Positions 39,975 through 49,270 of a DNA stretch of 64,000 nt are shown piece by piece. Every line of letters begins with the position of its first letter. Position 1 is the first letter of the stretch. A program made the translations under genes and the position numbers. Source of the stretch: Phytophthora colocasiae (Eukaryota > Oomycota > Peronosporomycetes > Peronosporales > Peronosporaceae); assembly GCA_018806915.1 (NCBI GenBank), contig JAGKQI010000040.1, positions 1,054,001 through 1,118,000 on the forward strand, written 5' to 3'. The notes under the pieces were generated by a model. It did no database searches and was not told where the DNA came from. It worked only from the letters and a program-made list of their open reading frames with translations.

Positions 39975-42968
39975 CTACCTCTTCCAGTCTCCGATTTCAA
40001 TGAAGATAATCATCTTGCCAGCACCACCAGCTGAAGAACACATTTCATCACCAGGCAGATCTTGTCGCCGCGCTTCCATCAGCTCTGAAAACTCCATCAG
40101 TCTCCCGCCAACATCTCTTGAAGTCCAGTAAAACGTAGCATGTTGCAGTTCGATTCTTCCCAAGAACTCGAATGTCGACTCATTCCCGTGCACTCCTTCG
40201 GTTGGTTTCTCGACAGAAGCGGCATCCTTCGGCTCAGCGGCCATTTCAGACTTCGTGAAGTACGTCTCCTGAAGCTGCTTCACTACCACCAAGTGAATGT
40301 TCGTCGACGACGAGGTCGCTTTGAGAACGGACTTCAGCACGGGTAACGTAAACTCTTGCCGGTCTTTGCAATCCAATGAAAGAACACCCGAATCGGTCTC
40401 GATCTCCATCCAGTCTCCGTTATGACACTGTCGAATATTACCGAATTGCGCACACGTGTTCTTCCAAAACGCTAGAAACTCATCAGGCCACGCAACATTT
40501 GGAGGCGAGAGAAACGGAACCGTGAAATTCTTGATCACAGTGTGACCTTGCGGGAATGTCACCCGACCAATGAAGGCACGCACCCCAAACTCATACAGCA
40601 GCCTGCCAAAGAATGTCTCGAAGTCGATTCCGTAAAATCCACCTTGGTGGCTTGCCAGAATAACAGCGCCCACGACGAGACCTTCGAGATCCATTCCATC
40701 GTTTGGAACCTGAGCTGAGTTATTAGTGGTTGTTCCGTTTTCGTCTGATGCATCTTTCAATTTCTTCCAGAACGGCAGATCTAGTGGGCTCCACTTGTTA
40801 TTGGGAAGGGCTTGCTGACGGTGATGTCCGGAACTGTAAGCGTCGGAGTCTTGATAATCCCCCATCAACGTTAGATAAAGGAGAATGTCGTCTTCCATCC
40901 GGGGGAATACGCATCGACACTTCCACACCTTGTTGTTCTTCACCAAGTCTCTTTGGGTTCCCAATTGGAGCTCAAAAATCTTCTGCTCCTCCATGCGGCC
41001 GTAATGTCCATCGATCAAGTTGACCTCCTTCTTGTCTCTGTAGAAGTCTTTCTTTTTCTTACTCTTGTCGCCGACGTCTGCGTTATAGCTAGTCCCAAGA
41101 AAAAGATAGAGTTGACCTCTTTCAAATTCCTCTGCACGTTTCAATGACCGAAATTCTGGCGTCAGTGCTTTGACCATGTTAGTCAAGTACTTCAGTCGAT
41201 CTTGGCCATCGTATGGGAACTGGGTCATGTGTTTCTGCGCGGACGTACTAAAAAGAGGTCGGCTGTTCGAAAGAATCCACTCAAACACTGAAGTGGTCCT
41301 CCCCTTCGTGACAAACTTCGGTAGCGATGGAATCACCGTACACCATGGTACTCTTGATACTCGCGAATAATTACTCACAGTAAAAAGGTTCCGTGCCGTA
41401 CCATTCGTAGCGCTTAGAATAAGCGGCAGACGGAGAGAGCGGAACACATTCCGCATCGACTGAACTAGTTTTCGATTATCTTCCCGTAAGCGAGGGAATT
41501 CGTCCAGAAAGAAGAGCATTGGTTGCTTCTTATCACGTATTCTTCGATCACGTGCTGCAGTGACGTCTTCACGCACAGCGTTTCCGATGCACCTACCTGC
41601 ACCACTGAGCGCAGCGATGATGAAAGCGTACACGCTCAATGGTTTATTGCCGGTTCGGTCGAAGTCACTAACAGAACCTTCAAACTCAGATCGGCCATAT
41701 TTTGTAGTATCGAGACTGTCGATGTCGTTCTTCATACAACTCATGAAAGCAAGCTGTCGCGACTTGAATGGTTCATACACACTCTGTCTCGAGTCATTGG
41801 ATGTGGTACACGGCAGGTAGAACACTTCAAAAGCTCCATTGGCTTCCAAGTTGAACGCCATCTGCGTCTTGCCCGTGCCAGAAGAATTCTCCAGAACGAC
41901 AAACCGCATCGGGTCCTCCACACCATTTCTCACATCTTCGAGAGCCTTCACCACATCTTCCACCTCTTTCGATGCCTTTAGAAGGCGGCCAATCTCTCTG
42001 TACTCCGACACAATAGAACTTTTCCCCTCCTTGATGGTCCCTTCCTGCAATGGGGGCTTCACGAGAAGGTGCAAGTCACCTGATGGCAGGTCTTCACCAA
42101 GAGCGTCTGCGATTGTTTCCAGTCCCGTAAATGACTTACTGCTGTCGCTAACTATATCGACGATTTCGTCAGGAACCGCGCCAGTTCGCATAACGTACAG
42201 GGTTTCTTTAAAAGCAGGAGCAGCAGACAGCCACGAGCCATCCGCCTTTTTTGCTACGAAGAGCAGCAGCTCGCCTTCATCGATGCCCTTCAGTCGATTG
42301 GAGTACTTTGCCATTATTGGCTCGCTCAAGGTCTCCACCAATGCGTTCAACTTGGTGCTTATGCTAACCGGCCGTCCGCGTACACCAACGACACAACAGT
42401 TTACCACAACGTCGTCTGGAACAGCCATCGCGACGTCTTCCATCGTAATGTCATCCTCTGCCATCGCATCTGCACCGCGCTTTCTCGAAACGTGCAGACT
42501 GTCATTGTACTCCCTTGGCGCGGTAGCAGTGATCGTTTCTGTTACCAGCAACGGGGTCTTCACCAAAACGTGCAAGTACTTCGACGTGGGGATGGCGTTT
42601 CCGAAGGCCTGTGCGATTGTTAGTCGTGCATTGAGAAAATTGCGCTTGTTGCTAATGATGTGTTTGATTTCCTTGGGGGTCTTGCCAGTCTCCATTTCCA
42701 ATTCAGTTTCCTCAAAATCGGGATCAGCAGACAGCCACGTGCCATCCGCCTCCTTGGCGAGGAAGAACATCAGTTCGCCTTTATCGACGCCCTTCAGTCG
42801 ATTGGAGTACTCTGCCATTATTGGCTCTTTCAAGGTATTTACCATTGCATTCAACTTGGTGCTTATGCTGACCGACTGTCCGCGTACCCCAACGACGATA
42901 CAGTTTACCACCCCAACGCGGTTCTCTTGAGCTGCCATCGCGTCTTCTTCCATCTTCGCGTCTTCCAT
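39975..42968 (-). CDS. Intact CRN (Crinkler) effector C: two headers + P-loop NTPase + C-terminal region
   Basis: 997 aa, uninterrupted. Header 1 is residues about 18-140, with FFLAK (LFLAK-like) near 68-72 and the HVLVKTP motif at 133-139. Header 2 is residues about 186-306, with LFVAK and LHLLVKPP. Each matches the ubiquitin-like CRN header that ends at the HVLV junction. A linker of about 50 residues leads to a P-loop NTPase: Walker A NSSGTGKTQ near 361 (first Gly replaced), Walker B PMLFFLDEF near 483-491, and a sensor-like LILSATNGTARN. The C-terminal roughly 400 residues include ASHQGGFYGIDFETFFGRLL, as seen in other CRN C-termini. No N-terminal signal peptide is evident. Oomycete CRNs act inside host plant cells, usually the nucleus. 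The double header is unusual. Confidence 0.92.
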   Translation of the reverse strand: MEDAKMEEDAMAAQENRVGVVNCIVVGVRGQSVSISTKLNAMVNTLKEPIMAEYSNRLKGVDKGELMFFLAKEADGTWLSADPDFEETELEMETGKTPKEIKHIISNKRNFLNARLTIAQAFGNAIPTSKYLHVLVKTPLLVTETITATAPREYNDSLHVSRKRGADAMAEDDITMEDVAMAVPDDVVVNCCVVGVRGRPVSISTKLNALVETLSEPIMAKYSNRLKGIDEGELLLFVAKKADGSWLSAAPAFKETLYVMRTGAVPDEIVDIVSDSSKSFTGLETIADALGEDLPSGDLHLLVKPPLQEGTIKEGKSSIVSEYREIGRLLKASKEVEDVVKALEDVRNGVEDPMRFVVLENSSGTGKTQMAFNLEANGAFEVFYLPCTTSNDSRQSVYEPFKSRQLAFMSCMKNDIDSLDTTKYGRSEFEGSVSDFDRTGNKPLSVYAFIIAALSGAGRCIGNAVREDVTAARDRRIRDKKQPMLFFLDEFPRLREDNRKLVQSMRNVFRSLRLPLILSATNGTARNLFTVSNYSRVSRVPWCTVIPSLPKFVTKGRTTSVFEWILSNSRPLFSTSAQKHMTQFPYDGQDRLKYLTNMVKALTPEFRSLKRAEEFERGQLYLFLGTSYNADVGDKSKKKKDFYRDKKEVNLIDGHYGRMEEQKIFELQLGTQRDLVKNNKVWKCRCVFPRMEDDILLYLTLMGDYQDSDAYSSGHHRQQALPNNKWSPLDLPFWKKLKDASDENGTTTNNSAQVPNDGMDLEGLVVGAVILASHQGGFYGIDFETFFGRLLYEFGVRAFIGRVTFPQGHTVIKNFTVPFLSPPNVAWPDEFLAFWKNTCAQFGNIRQCHNGDWMEIETDSGVLSLDCKDRQEFTLPVLKSVLKATSSSTNIHLVVVKQLQETYFTKSEMAAEPKDAASVEKPTEGVHGNESTFEFLGRIELQHATFYWTSRDVGGRLMEFSELMEARRQDLPGDEMCSSAGGAGKMIIFIEIGDWKR

Positions 42969-43356
42969 CGCTTCTCTGCTAACTTACAGAATGGCACACT
43001 AGAACCAACAATCACGAATTAGAGGTTGTTGAAACATCAAGTGATGGTTTGATCCTTTGCATCCGTATGCCATCTTTCTTGGAGTTTTCGCGAATCGCGA
43101 GTGCAGGTGCCTGGTACAATTCAATCCTGGAGGCCTACCGTTCCATGTAATTATGACTGGGAACCCTTTATTTAATACTCAAGCACTTGGTTAGTTGAGC
43201 TTTCTCAAGTTAAGAGCTTACCAAGCTCAACTAAGCTTCTCGAACTGCTACAAATGCAAATGGAACGTTGTATTAGTGATCTAGTTGCGCCGCTTCTTGG
43301 TTTTGTTTTTCTTCTTCTTCTTCTTCTTCTGTGATGGTTGTTGCTCTATTCTGGCG
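42969..43356. other. 5' flank of CRN C and intergenic region
   Basis: Non-coding; contains a CTT microsatellite (43308-43331) that lies just beyond the stop of the neighbouring coiled-coil gene. No core promoter motif could be assigned with confidence. Confidence 0.4.
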
Positions 43357-43752
43357 TTACTGTGATGGGTCCTCCTCCTTTACGTTATCCTTCACGCCAC
43401 GTTCTTGTTCTCGTTTCAATTTCCTTACCGCTCTCTCCTGCTCTCTTTCCTGTCCTTCCTTCTTCCGTCTCTCCTTCCTGGCAGCTTTGGCCGCCTCCTT
43501 CCATTGCAAGAAGGTCTTGGTTCTTATCGTGACCAACGCTTCATCCAACCACTGCCATTCCTGTACCAAAACCTTCTGCAGCAACGTTGGACTCTGAACA
43601 AATAACCAGCAACGTATGAGTTAGCTCTTGCTCTCCAACTGTTCAAAACCTTTTTTTCTCCATCTCACCAGTACATTCATCTCGAGAAAACCCTTGCAGC
43701 CACTACTCTCCACTCTTTTACGTCCCAAAACGTCGATAAACTTGTCCACACA
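43357..43752 (-). pseudogene. Host-like coiled-coil gene, 3' part (split by pogo + Gypsy)
   Basis: From the TA at 43753 the minus strand reads CVDKFIDVLGRKRVESSGCK GFLEMNVL as two blocks, then a GTGAGA..TTCAG intron (about 43594-43661), then SPTLLQKVLVQEWQWLDEAL and a Lys/Arg/Glu-rich coiled-coil end (KAARKERRKKEGQEREQERA), stop at 43357. The 5' part lies across the nested insertions at 52541-52730. Family not recognised. Confidence 0.6.
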
Positions 43753-43939
43753 TACAGACAACGACGGTGAAACTAGACCCCCCCCTTGAAATATATAGTA
43801 TTCAAGAGAGTTGCAGAAAAGGCAGCCGACACAAAAACTCGACCCCCTTAAAGTCTTGGCCAAAAAAAATAGAATTTCAGTGTACACAATTGGCGAACTT
43901 AATTTTAAAGGGTAAAAATGCATGTATTGAAAATGTATC

Positions 43940-44230
43940 TACACCATCACTTCAGGTTCTTTTGGGATCACCTTTTTGAAGCTTTTAACAACGCACTCAG
44001 TGGAAATGTCTTCCCACGCTCGAATAGTACGCATAACCGCTCCTAGACGCTTTTGTTTGGCAGTTCTAGTCTTGGACACCTTTTCCCGTAGCCACTCAGC
44101 ACTCAACTTCTTTTTGAGTGGCCCCATGACTCCTACGTCATTCTATTGCAAATTGAACATGAACTTCTCGTTGAGCTTCTTCGTCTTTTTTTAGTGTACT
44201 GGGGTTTCTGAACAGAAAATCCATGTCTAA
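43940..44230 (-). pseudogene. pogo-type transposase C-terminal fragment, DDE core missing
   Basis: Reads FRNPSTLKKDEEAQREVHVQ FAIE (just before the DDE domain in related proteins) and then jumps straight to GPLKKKLSAEWLREKVSKT and RAWEDISTECVVKSFKKV, the end of the transposase. The interval holding the three catalytic acids is deleted. Confidence 0.7.
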
Positions 44231-44450
44231 AGTAACAGGAAAAATAATGAGAACAACATTGTTTAATAATACGAACATAAATTTAAAAATTTACCGAGCT
44301 GCAAAACGTTGGCATAGGCGCATAAGAGCGCTTAATGCACTCTCAGGAGATGATTTATTGGATAAGTAAATCTCAAGCCAAGCCCCCTGTTCCATCTTCA
44401 TGTACTCTATCATGACACCCGTACACAAATACTGAATAATAGGTCAGAAG

Positions 44451-44771
44451 TTAGAAATAGCAATAACAGCTTAATAAATGTACCTCTTCCTCGCGGCGTA
44501 CGTCCTTCATGAAGGTAACTAAGTCGCGTTCGAACGTAATCTTGCATTTAGCGCCCTGGCCTTTTGTAGTCCTACTCGTCTGGGCTCCTCTAAACTTGAA
44601 CAGCAACGTTGCCTTTTTTCTCCACCCTTTTAGAGTACCCAACGGAATATTAAGCGCCCGAGCGGTCGGTTTGCATCCATCAACAGCCACCCGCTCGAGC
44701 GCTTCCCGCCTCTGCTCGACGGTGTAGTGATTCTGCCGACGCGGTTTCTCCATCGTCTGCAGAAGCAACAA
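44451..44771 (-). CDS. pogo-type transposase N-terminal HTH fragment
   Basis: The start at about 44756 (MEKPRRQNHYTVEQRREALE) is followed by ACKPT-type HTH residues CKPTARALNIPLGTLKGWRK, a Psq/CENP-B-like helix-turn-helix of pogo/Tigger elements. The exon ends VRREEE with a likely intron; the next piece continues at 44440-44300 (VMIEYMKMEQGAWLEIYLSN ... ALMRLCQRFAAR). Confidence 0.75.
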   Translation of the reverse strand: MLLLQTMEKPRRQNHYTVEQRREALERVAVDGCKPTARALNIPLGTLKGWRKKATLLFKFRGAQTSRTTKGQGAKCKITFERDLVTFMKDVRREEEVHLLSCYCYF

Positions 44772-44839
44772 TGGCGTGCGAGCATTGCGTGCTGTCCAAC
44801 AATATTCACATCAAACGCTTATTGGGTAAAAAATATTTT

Positions 44840-45260
44840 TGTAACGGGCATGTTACACGAATGTTTCTCGTTGGTGTGTGACACACGTGGATACATTTAT
44901 GTGGGTACATAATGGTGTGTGACACTCATGATACACTTATGTGGGTACATAATGGTGTGACACACACGAGTAGATACGTAGATGGCCTCAGAGCCTCACG
45001 TTGCATTTTGATTAGGATTTAGTATGTTAGATACTAAATCCGTTACATTTAGGATTAGGGCAATAAAGTCAATAAAAATCAGTTTGCATTTTACATAGTT
45101 AGTGTTAGTCCTTTGTTATAGGGACACTGACTCTGTGAGTCCCGTATTTAGTGGACTACTTGGTTCTTGTATAGAACCGAAGGCAAGTGCCTTGCAAGCA
45201 GGACTCTACGAGTCAACTAAACTTCCTCTGTGCCGTGCACACCTACGCAGCCCCGCTGCA
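44840..45260 (+). repeat. Gypsy 5' LTR
   Basis: Begins with a near-palindrome, TGTAACGGGCATGTTACA, and carries a short internal direct repeat (ATTTATGTGGGTACATAATG). It contains AATAAA at about 45061-45067 as the likely polyadenylation signal. Confidence 0.95.
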
Positions 45261-45311
45261 TCTGGTAGCGCTAGTAGTCAATCCAACTCCTGAGTTGAAG
45301 ACTGTTTCTCT

Positions 45312-46292
45312 GTGCGAATGGAGCCAGAAGCATACGCTCACTTGACTCCGAGTCAGCGGGACACGCTTAACAAGCGTACGTCCTTGCTGGGCCCGAAAGG
45401 TACGGCGCACCTTGCGTCCCAAGGGCCGGAGGCCGTCAACGCGCGCCTCGAGGCATTTGCCTCGTACGAAAACGCTCTCGTCGAGCACATTCAGCGGAAT
45501 GTAAACGGGGTTACCCCTGCTCCGAGAGCTAAGCCCGTCACGCTCAGCGTGAAGACCTTCCACGGGAATGAGGGAGAGAACCTCCTTTTGTGGACCCGAG
45601 AGGTCAGAAATGGCCATGGGGGCCGCCATGCTCCAGTTGGAGGGGCAACGCGTGGCGTTTGCCATCTCTAAGCTCGAAGGACGAAGCACGAGAATGGGCC
45701 TTGACGTCTGGAACGTCGGTGGAAGCGGCCTTCCCCACATGGGGCGAGCTAAAGGCCAAGCTCACGCAAGTGTTTGCTCCGCCCTAACCAGGCGTATCGC
45801 GTACGGTCACGCTTCCTTGCTTGTCGCCAGGGCAAGAAGGATCTGGTGGACTATGTCCAAGAGCTGCGCACGCTCATTGCTGGCATGGCTGCCGACCCTC
45901 TACCTGAGGTGGTCGCCGTGACCGTCTTCATGGAAGGCTTACGAGCTGGCGTGGCCAGGACGGAGACATTCCGTCAGAACCCCCACAGCTTCGAAGATGC
46001 TGTCAGCGTGGCATTGAATGCCGAACACAACTTTAAGTTGTCGAGGGTCGGTGCTAGCAGCACAGGGTCCGGTGGACCTGAGCCCATGGACCTCAGCTAT
46101 GCTGAAGATGAGGTAGCTGAGCTACGAGCTGCGGTGCAGCGTATGAGCACCCGCCGGTGCTATACATGCGGCAGTCCCTCACACCTGAGGCCCAACTGCC
46201 CTCTGCGCAAAGAGCGCGCCGGCCAGAATGGCCGCAACCCTGTCGCGGGTCCCGCTTTGGGCTCTGCCCAGGGAAACGCCGGCTCCCAGTAG
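45312..46292 (+). CDS. Gypsy Gag with zinc knuckle (frameshifts)
   Basis: Starts [19 protein letters not shown]; capsid-like region [39 protein letters not shown] and [20 protein letters not shown]. The nucleocapsid knuckle [14 protein letters not shown] (CX2CX4HX4C) is near the end. Three small frame changes between about 45605 and 45785 break the ORF. Role: assembly of the virus-like particle and packaging of element RNA. Confidence 0.88.
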
Positions 46293-46735
46293 ACGCGGGG
46301 CGGTCTACTGGGGAAGAACTGAGTTCTGCAGTGCGTGAGAGGCACTGGGGCTCAGCCCCGAAGAGCTCCGTGCTCTTGAACACGGAACGTGTGAGCAAGC
46401 AGGGCTTGCTCGTCCAGGTGGACGTGAAGGGCTTTGAGAAGCCGTGGATCGTGTTGATCGATTCGGGGGCGTCTGGCAACTATGTCAGACGCTCCACCGT
46501 TGAAGGTAGTCAGCAATATGCTGAGGCGCTTCGAGCGCGAAGAGGTGACACAGTCACAGTCCGTCTAGCGACGGGCGTCCGTGTCACGGTGGCCAAGGTC
46601 CCCATGGACCTGCGGCTGAAATTCTTGGACTTCGATAGCGTGGAACGCTGCTTGGTCCCTGGACCTGGATTCGAGGTACGACCTCATCCTTGGCATGGCG
46701 TGGCTGGAGCGCCACGAGCCATGGATTGATTGGAG
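46157..46735 (+). CDS. Gypsy aspartic protease region
   Basis: LVQVDVKGFEKPWIVLIDSG followed by ASGNYV holds the DSGA active-site motif of retroviral-type proteases; a hydrophobic second half follows and ends in DLGMAWLERHEPWIDW, read in a shifted frame. It processes Gag and Pol. Confidence 0.82.
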
Positions 46736-46749
46736 GTCGAAGACCTTAG

Positions 46750-48675
46750 GTGCTACGCACTTCTCTCCTAGTGGAGCTTTGGCGAGTCATGAACCCACCT
46801 CTGCTAGGGAAGCAGAAGCGCTATTGGCGCGAGCAACGAGCCGAGTCGGCTATGATGCTGGAAGTCGGTTTGTACGAGTTGGTGGACAGCACCGAGTGCG
46901 AGGACCGCAGTCCTGTTGAGCGCGTAGCGCTGGTTGACAGTGAGTCAACGTGTGGGCAAAGCTCACGTAACCCCTGTGGGGCGGCACGTACTCCGCCGAG
47001 TGACGCCGGTCATGGACCGTCACTGGATGCCGATGGCATCGGGCCTTACCAGGCCGTGAACTGTGAGGCGGCACGTACTCCGTCGAGTGATACTGGTCGT
47101 GGACCAAGTCGATCGCTGAGTGGCTCTGACACTGGACCTGTCACGGTCATTGATTGTGCAGCGGCACGTACTCCGCTGAGCGGCATCGGTCGTCGACCGA
47201 GTGGATCGCAGAGTGTCACTGACACTGGGCCTGAAGGGGCCGAAACCTGTGCGGCGGCACGTACTCCGTCTAGTGACGTCGGCGGTAGACCGAGTCAGTC
47301 ACTGAGTGTCACTGACACTGGGCCGGGCAAGGCCATAACCTGTGCGGCGGCACGTACTCCGTCGAGTGGACGTTCTTCGGCTAGACGACGACGTCGTAAG
47401 GCCCTATGGGCGAGACGCTCTGCGTCTGAGTCGTCCGTGACGTCAAGTGTCAACGCACGGGAGGGCTGTGGGCAGCTATACACTCTGGTTGATGGAGTGG
47501 ACGGCAGTGCCAAAGGCAGCGTCCTGCTGGACGGACTGCCGAGTGTTGACAAGCTCCTTGAGCTAGAGGAGATGTCGTTCGCCGACTTTGGCGATGCCTT
47601 GAAGGCTGGCGAACTCGCCGAGGTGGTCATCGTTCGACCTGAAGAGGAGTTAAACTCATCGTCCGTCGTGGACGAGTCCGTCTTGGCCGAGTCCGTCTTG
47701 GCCGAGGTCAAGAAGGCGTTGAGCGCCAGGAGTGGATCGGAGATCCTCAAGAATCCCTCGGATCCCTTCTACTCCTTGCTGAAGGAATATGGAGACGTTG
47801 TCTCAAAGGAACCACCGAGTGGCCTGCCTCCTGACCGAGGCGTTCGTCACGAGATCGACTTAGTTCCCGGAACTAAATACTGCGTGACCCGGCAGTGGCC
47901 TCTTCCTAAAGAGCAATGCGACGTCATTGACGCCTTCTTCCGTGCTAAGCACGCGGCGGGTCTCGTGCGCGAGAGCAAGTCTCGCACTCTGCGCCAACGT
48001 TCTGTGTCAGAAAGCCGAATGGCAAGTGGCGTATCGTTCACGTTTTTAACAAGCTCAACGCTGCCACGATTCCGGCGCAGACGCCGATTCCTAGGAAGGA
48101 TGTTCTTCAGAACAACATGGTGGGTTGCACCATGTACAGTGCGCTCGACTTAGTCGATGGCTACTATCAGCTGCTCATGCGAGCCAGTGATATTCCGCTT
48201 ACAGCGGTGAGCACCCCGGAGCGGTATGCTCTGGGAGTGGCTCGTCATGCCCCAAGGGCTGTCGAATGCGCCTGCAACGTTCAATCGTCTAGTGACGCAG
48301 TTGTTCAGGCCCCTACGGGCATTCGCACAGACGTACTTTGACGATGTGTTCGTCCACAGTCGTGCTGAGCACGGGAAGACTGATGTCGAGGTACACGTGG
48401 AACACGTGAGAGCAGTGCTCGAGTGCATGCGCACCAACAAGTTGTACGCCAACGCGGACAAGTGCGTCTTTGGCGCGGAAGAAATCCCTTTCCTAGGGTG
48501 CTTCATTGGGAAGCATGGCCTTCGTGCTGATCCAGCAAAGGTCAAGGCCATTGTGGACTGGCCGGTTCCCTTGAACCAGAAGGACTTGCGTAAGTGGCTG
48601 GGCTTGGCCAACTACTTGCACAAGTACAGCGAGAACTACGCTGGAGTTGGCTCGGCCACTGTCGGATCTCCTTAA
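46750..48675 (+). CDS. Gypsy reverse transcriptase with repeat-rich N-terminal spacer
   Basis: The spacer is followed by KEPPSGLPPDRGVRHEIDLV, TRQWPLPKEQCDVIDAFFRA, a frame change, VHVFNKLNAATIPAQTP, MYSALDLVDGYYQLLM (first catalytic Asp), VMPQGLSNAPATFNRLV, TYFDDVFVHS (YxDD) and FLGCFIGKHGLRADPAKV. Four or more frame changes (near 47985, 48090, 48230, 48640) interrupt it, but all catalytic residues are present. Confidence 0.9.
46960..47390 (+). repeat. Tandem ~90-bp coding repeat in the Gypsy PR-RT spacer
   Basis: Five imperfect copies of a ~30-residue unit, each with AARTPxS and most with TDTGP or SDTGP (starts near 46980, 47070, 47160, 47256, 47346). The spacer between protease and RT is usually short in Gypsy elements; here it is a Ser/Thr/Pro-rich, expanded linker that stays in one frame. 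Confidence 0.8.
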
Positions 48676-49270
48676 GAAGGATGCCGAATGGGTATGGCGT
48701 GCTGAGCACGAGAGTGCGTTCACTCGTATCAAGGATAGCCTGCTTCAGGCACCGATACTGGCGTTGCCAGACCCCGATCGTCCGTTCATCGTCGTCTGTG
48801 ACGCCTCGGACTTTGCCATCGGCAGTGCTTTGCTACAAGCCGACGCCGACGGGCGCGAACGCGTCATTGCGTTTGAGTCTCGGCAGCTCAAGGCTGCTGA
48901 GAAGAACTATCCAGTTCATGACAAGGAGCCACTTGCGATGAAGTACGCTCTCGTCAAATTCAGGGTTCACCTGCTCGGCTCCAAGCCGTTTGTGATCTAC
49001 ACGGATCATGCGTCACTACGCACAGCGACGCAGTCGCCTCACCTCTCGCAGAGGATGGCCCGATGGCTCTCCTTCTTTGCGGAGTATAACTTCGAGGTGA
49101 AGTACAAGCCTGGCAGGCAGAACGTCCTCGCTGACGCGTTATCACGTCGCCCGGACTATGAGTTATCTCCATGTCACCTCGGTGACGTCGTCCGTGACGG
49201 ACATGGTTCGAGCAGCGTACGCTCAGGACGACTCTTGTGTCGCGCTGCTTCAAGCTCTAGGGAGCGATGA
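48647..49270 (+). CDS. Gypsy RNase H region
   Basis: LLKKDAEWVWRAEHESAFTR, FIVVCDASDFAIGSALLQ (first acid), RVIAFESRQLKAAEKNYPVH DKE (second), FVIYTDHASLRTAT (third), and VLADALSRRPDYE (last). Typical RT-RNase H order of the Gypsy family; it removes RNA from the cDNA hybrid. Confidence 0.9.
   Translation: MARPLSDLLKKDAEWVWRAEHESAFTRIKDSLLQAPILALPDPDRPFIVVCDASDFAIGSALLQADADGRERVIAFESRQLKAAEKNYPVHDKEPLAMKYALVKFRVHLLGSKPFVIYTDHASLRTATQSPHLSQRMARWLSFFAEYNFEVKYKPGRQNVLADALSRRPDYELSPCHLGDVVRDGHGSSSVRSGRLLCRAASSSRER

Noticed and set aside
41839..42930. 363-codon plus-strand ORF
   Set aside because: Antisense shadow of the CRN C header and NTPase coding sequence; the minus frame has the family motifs.
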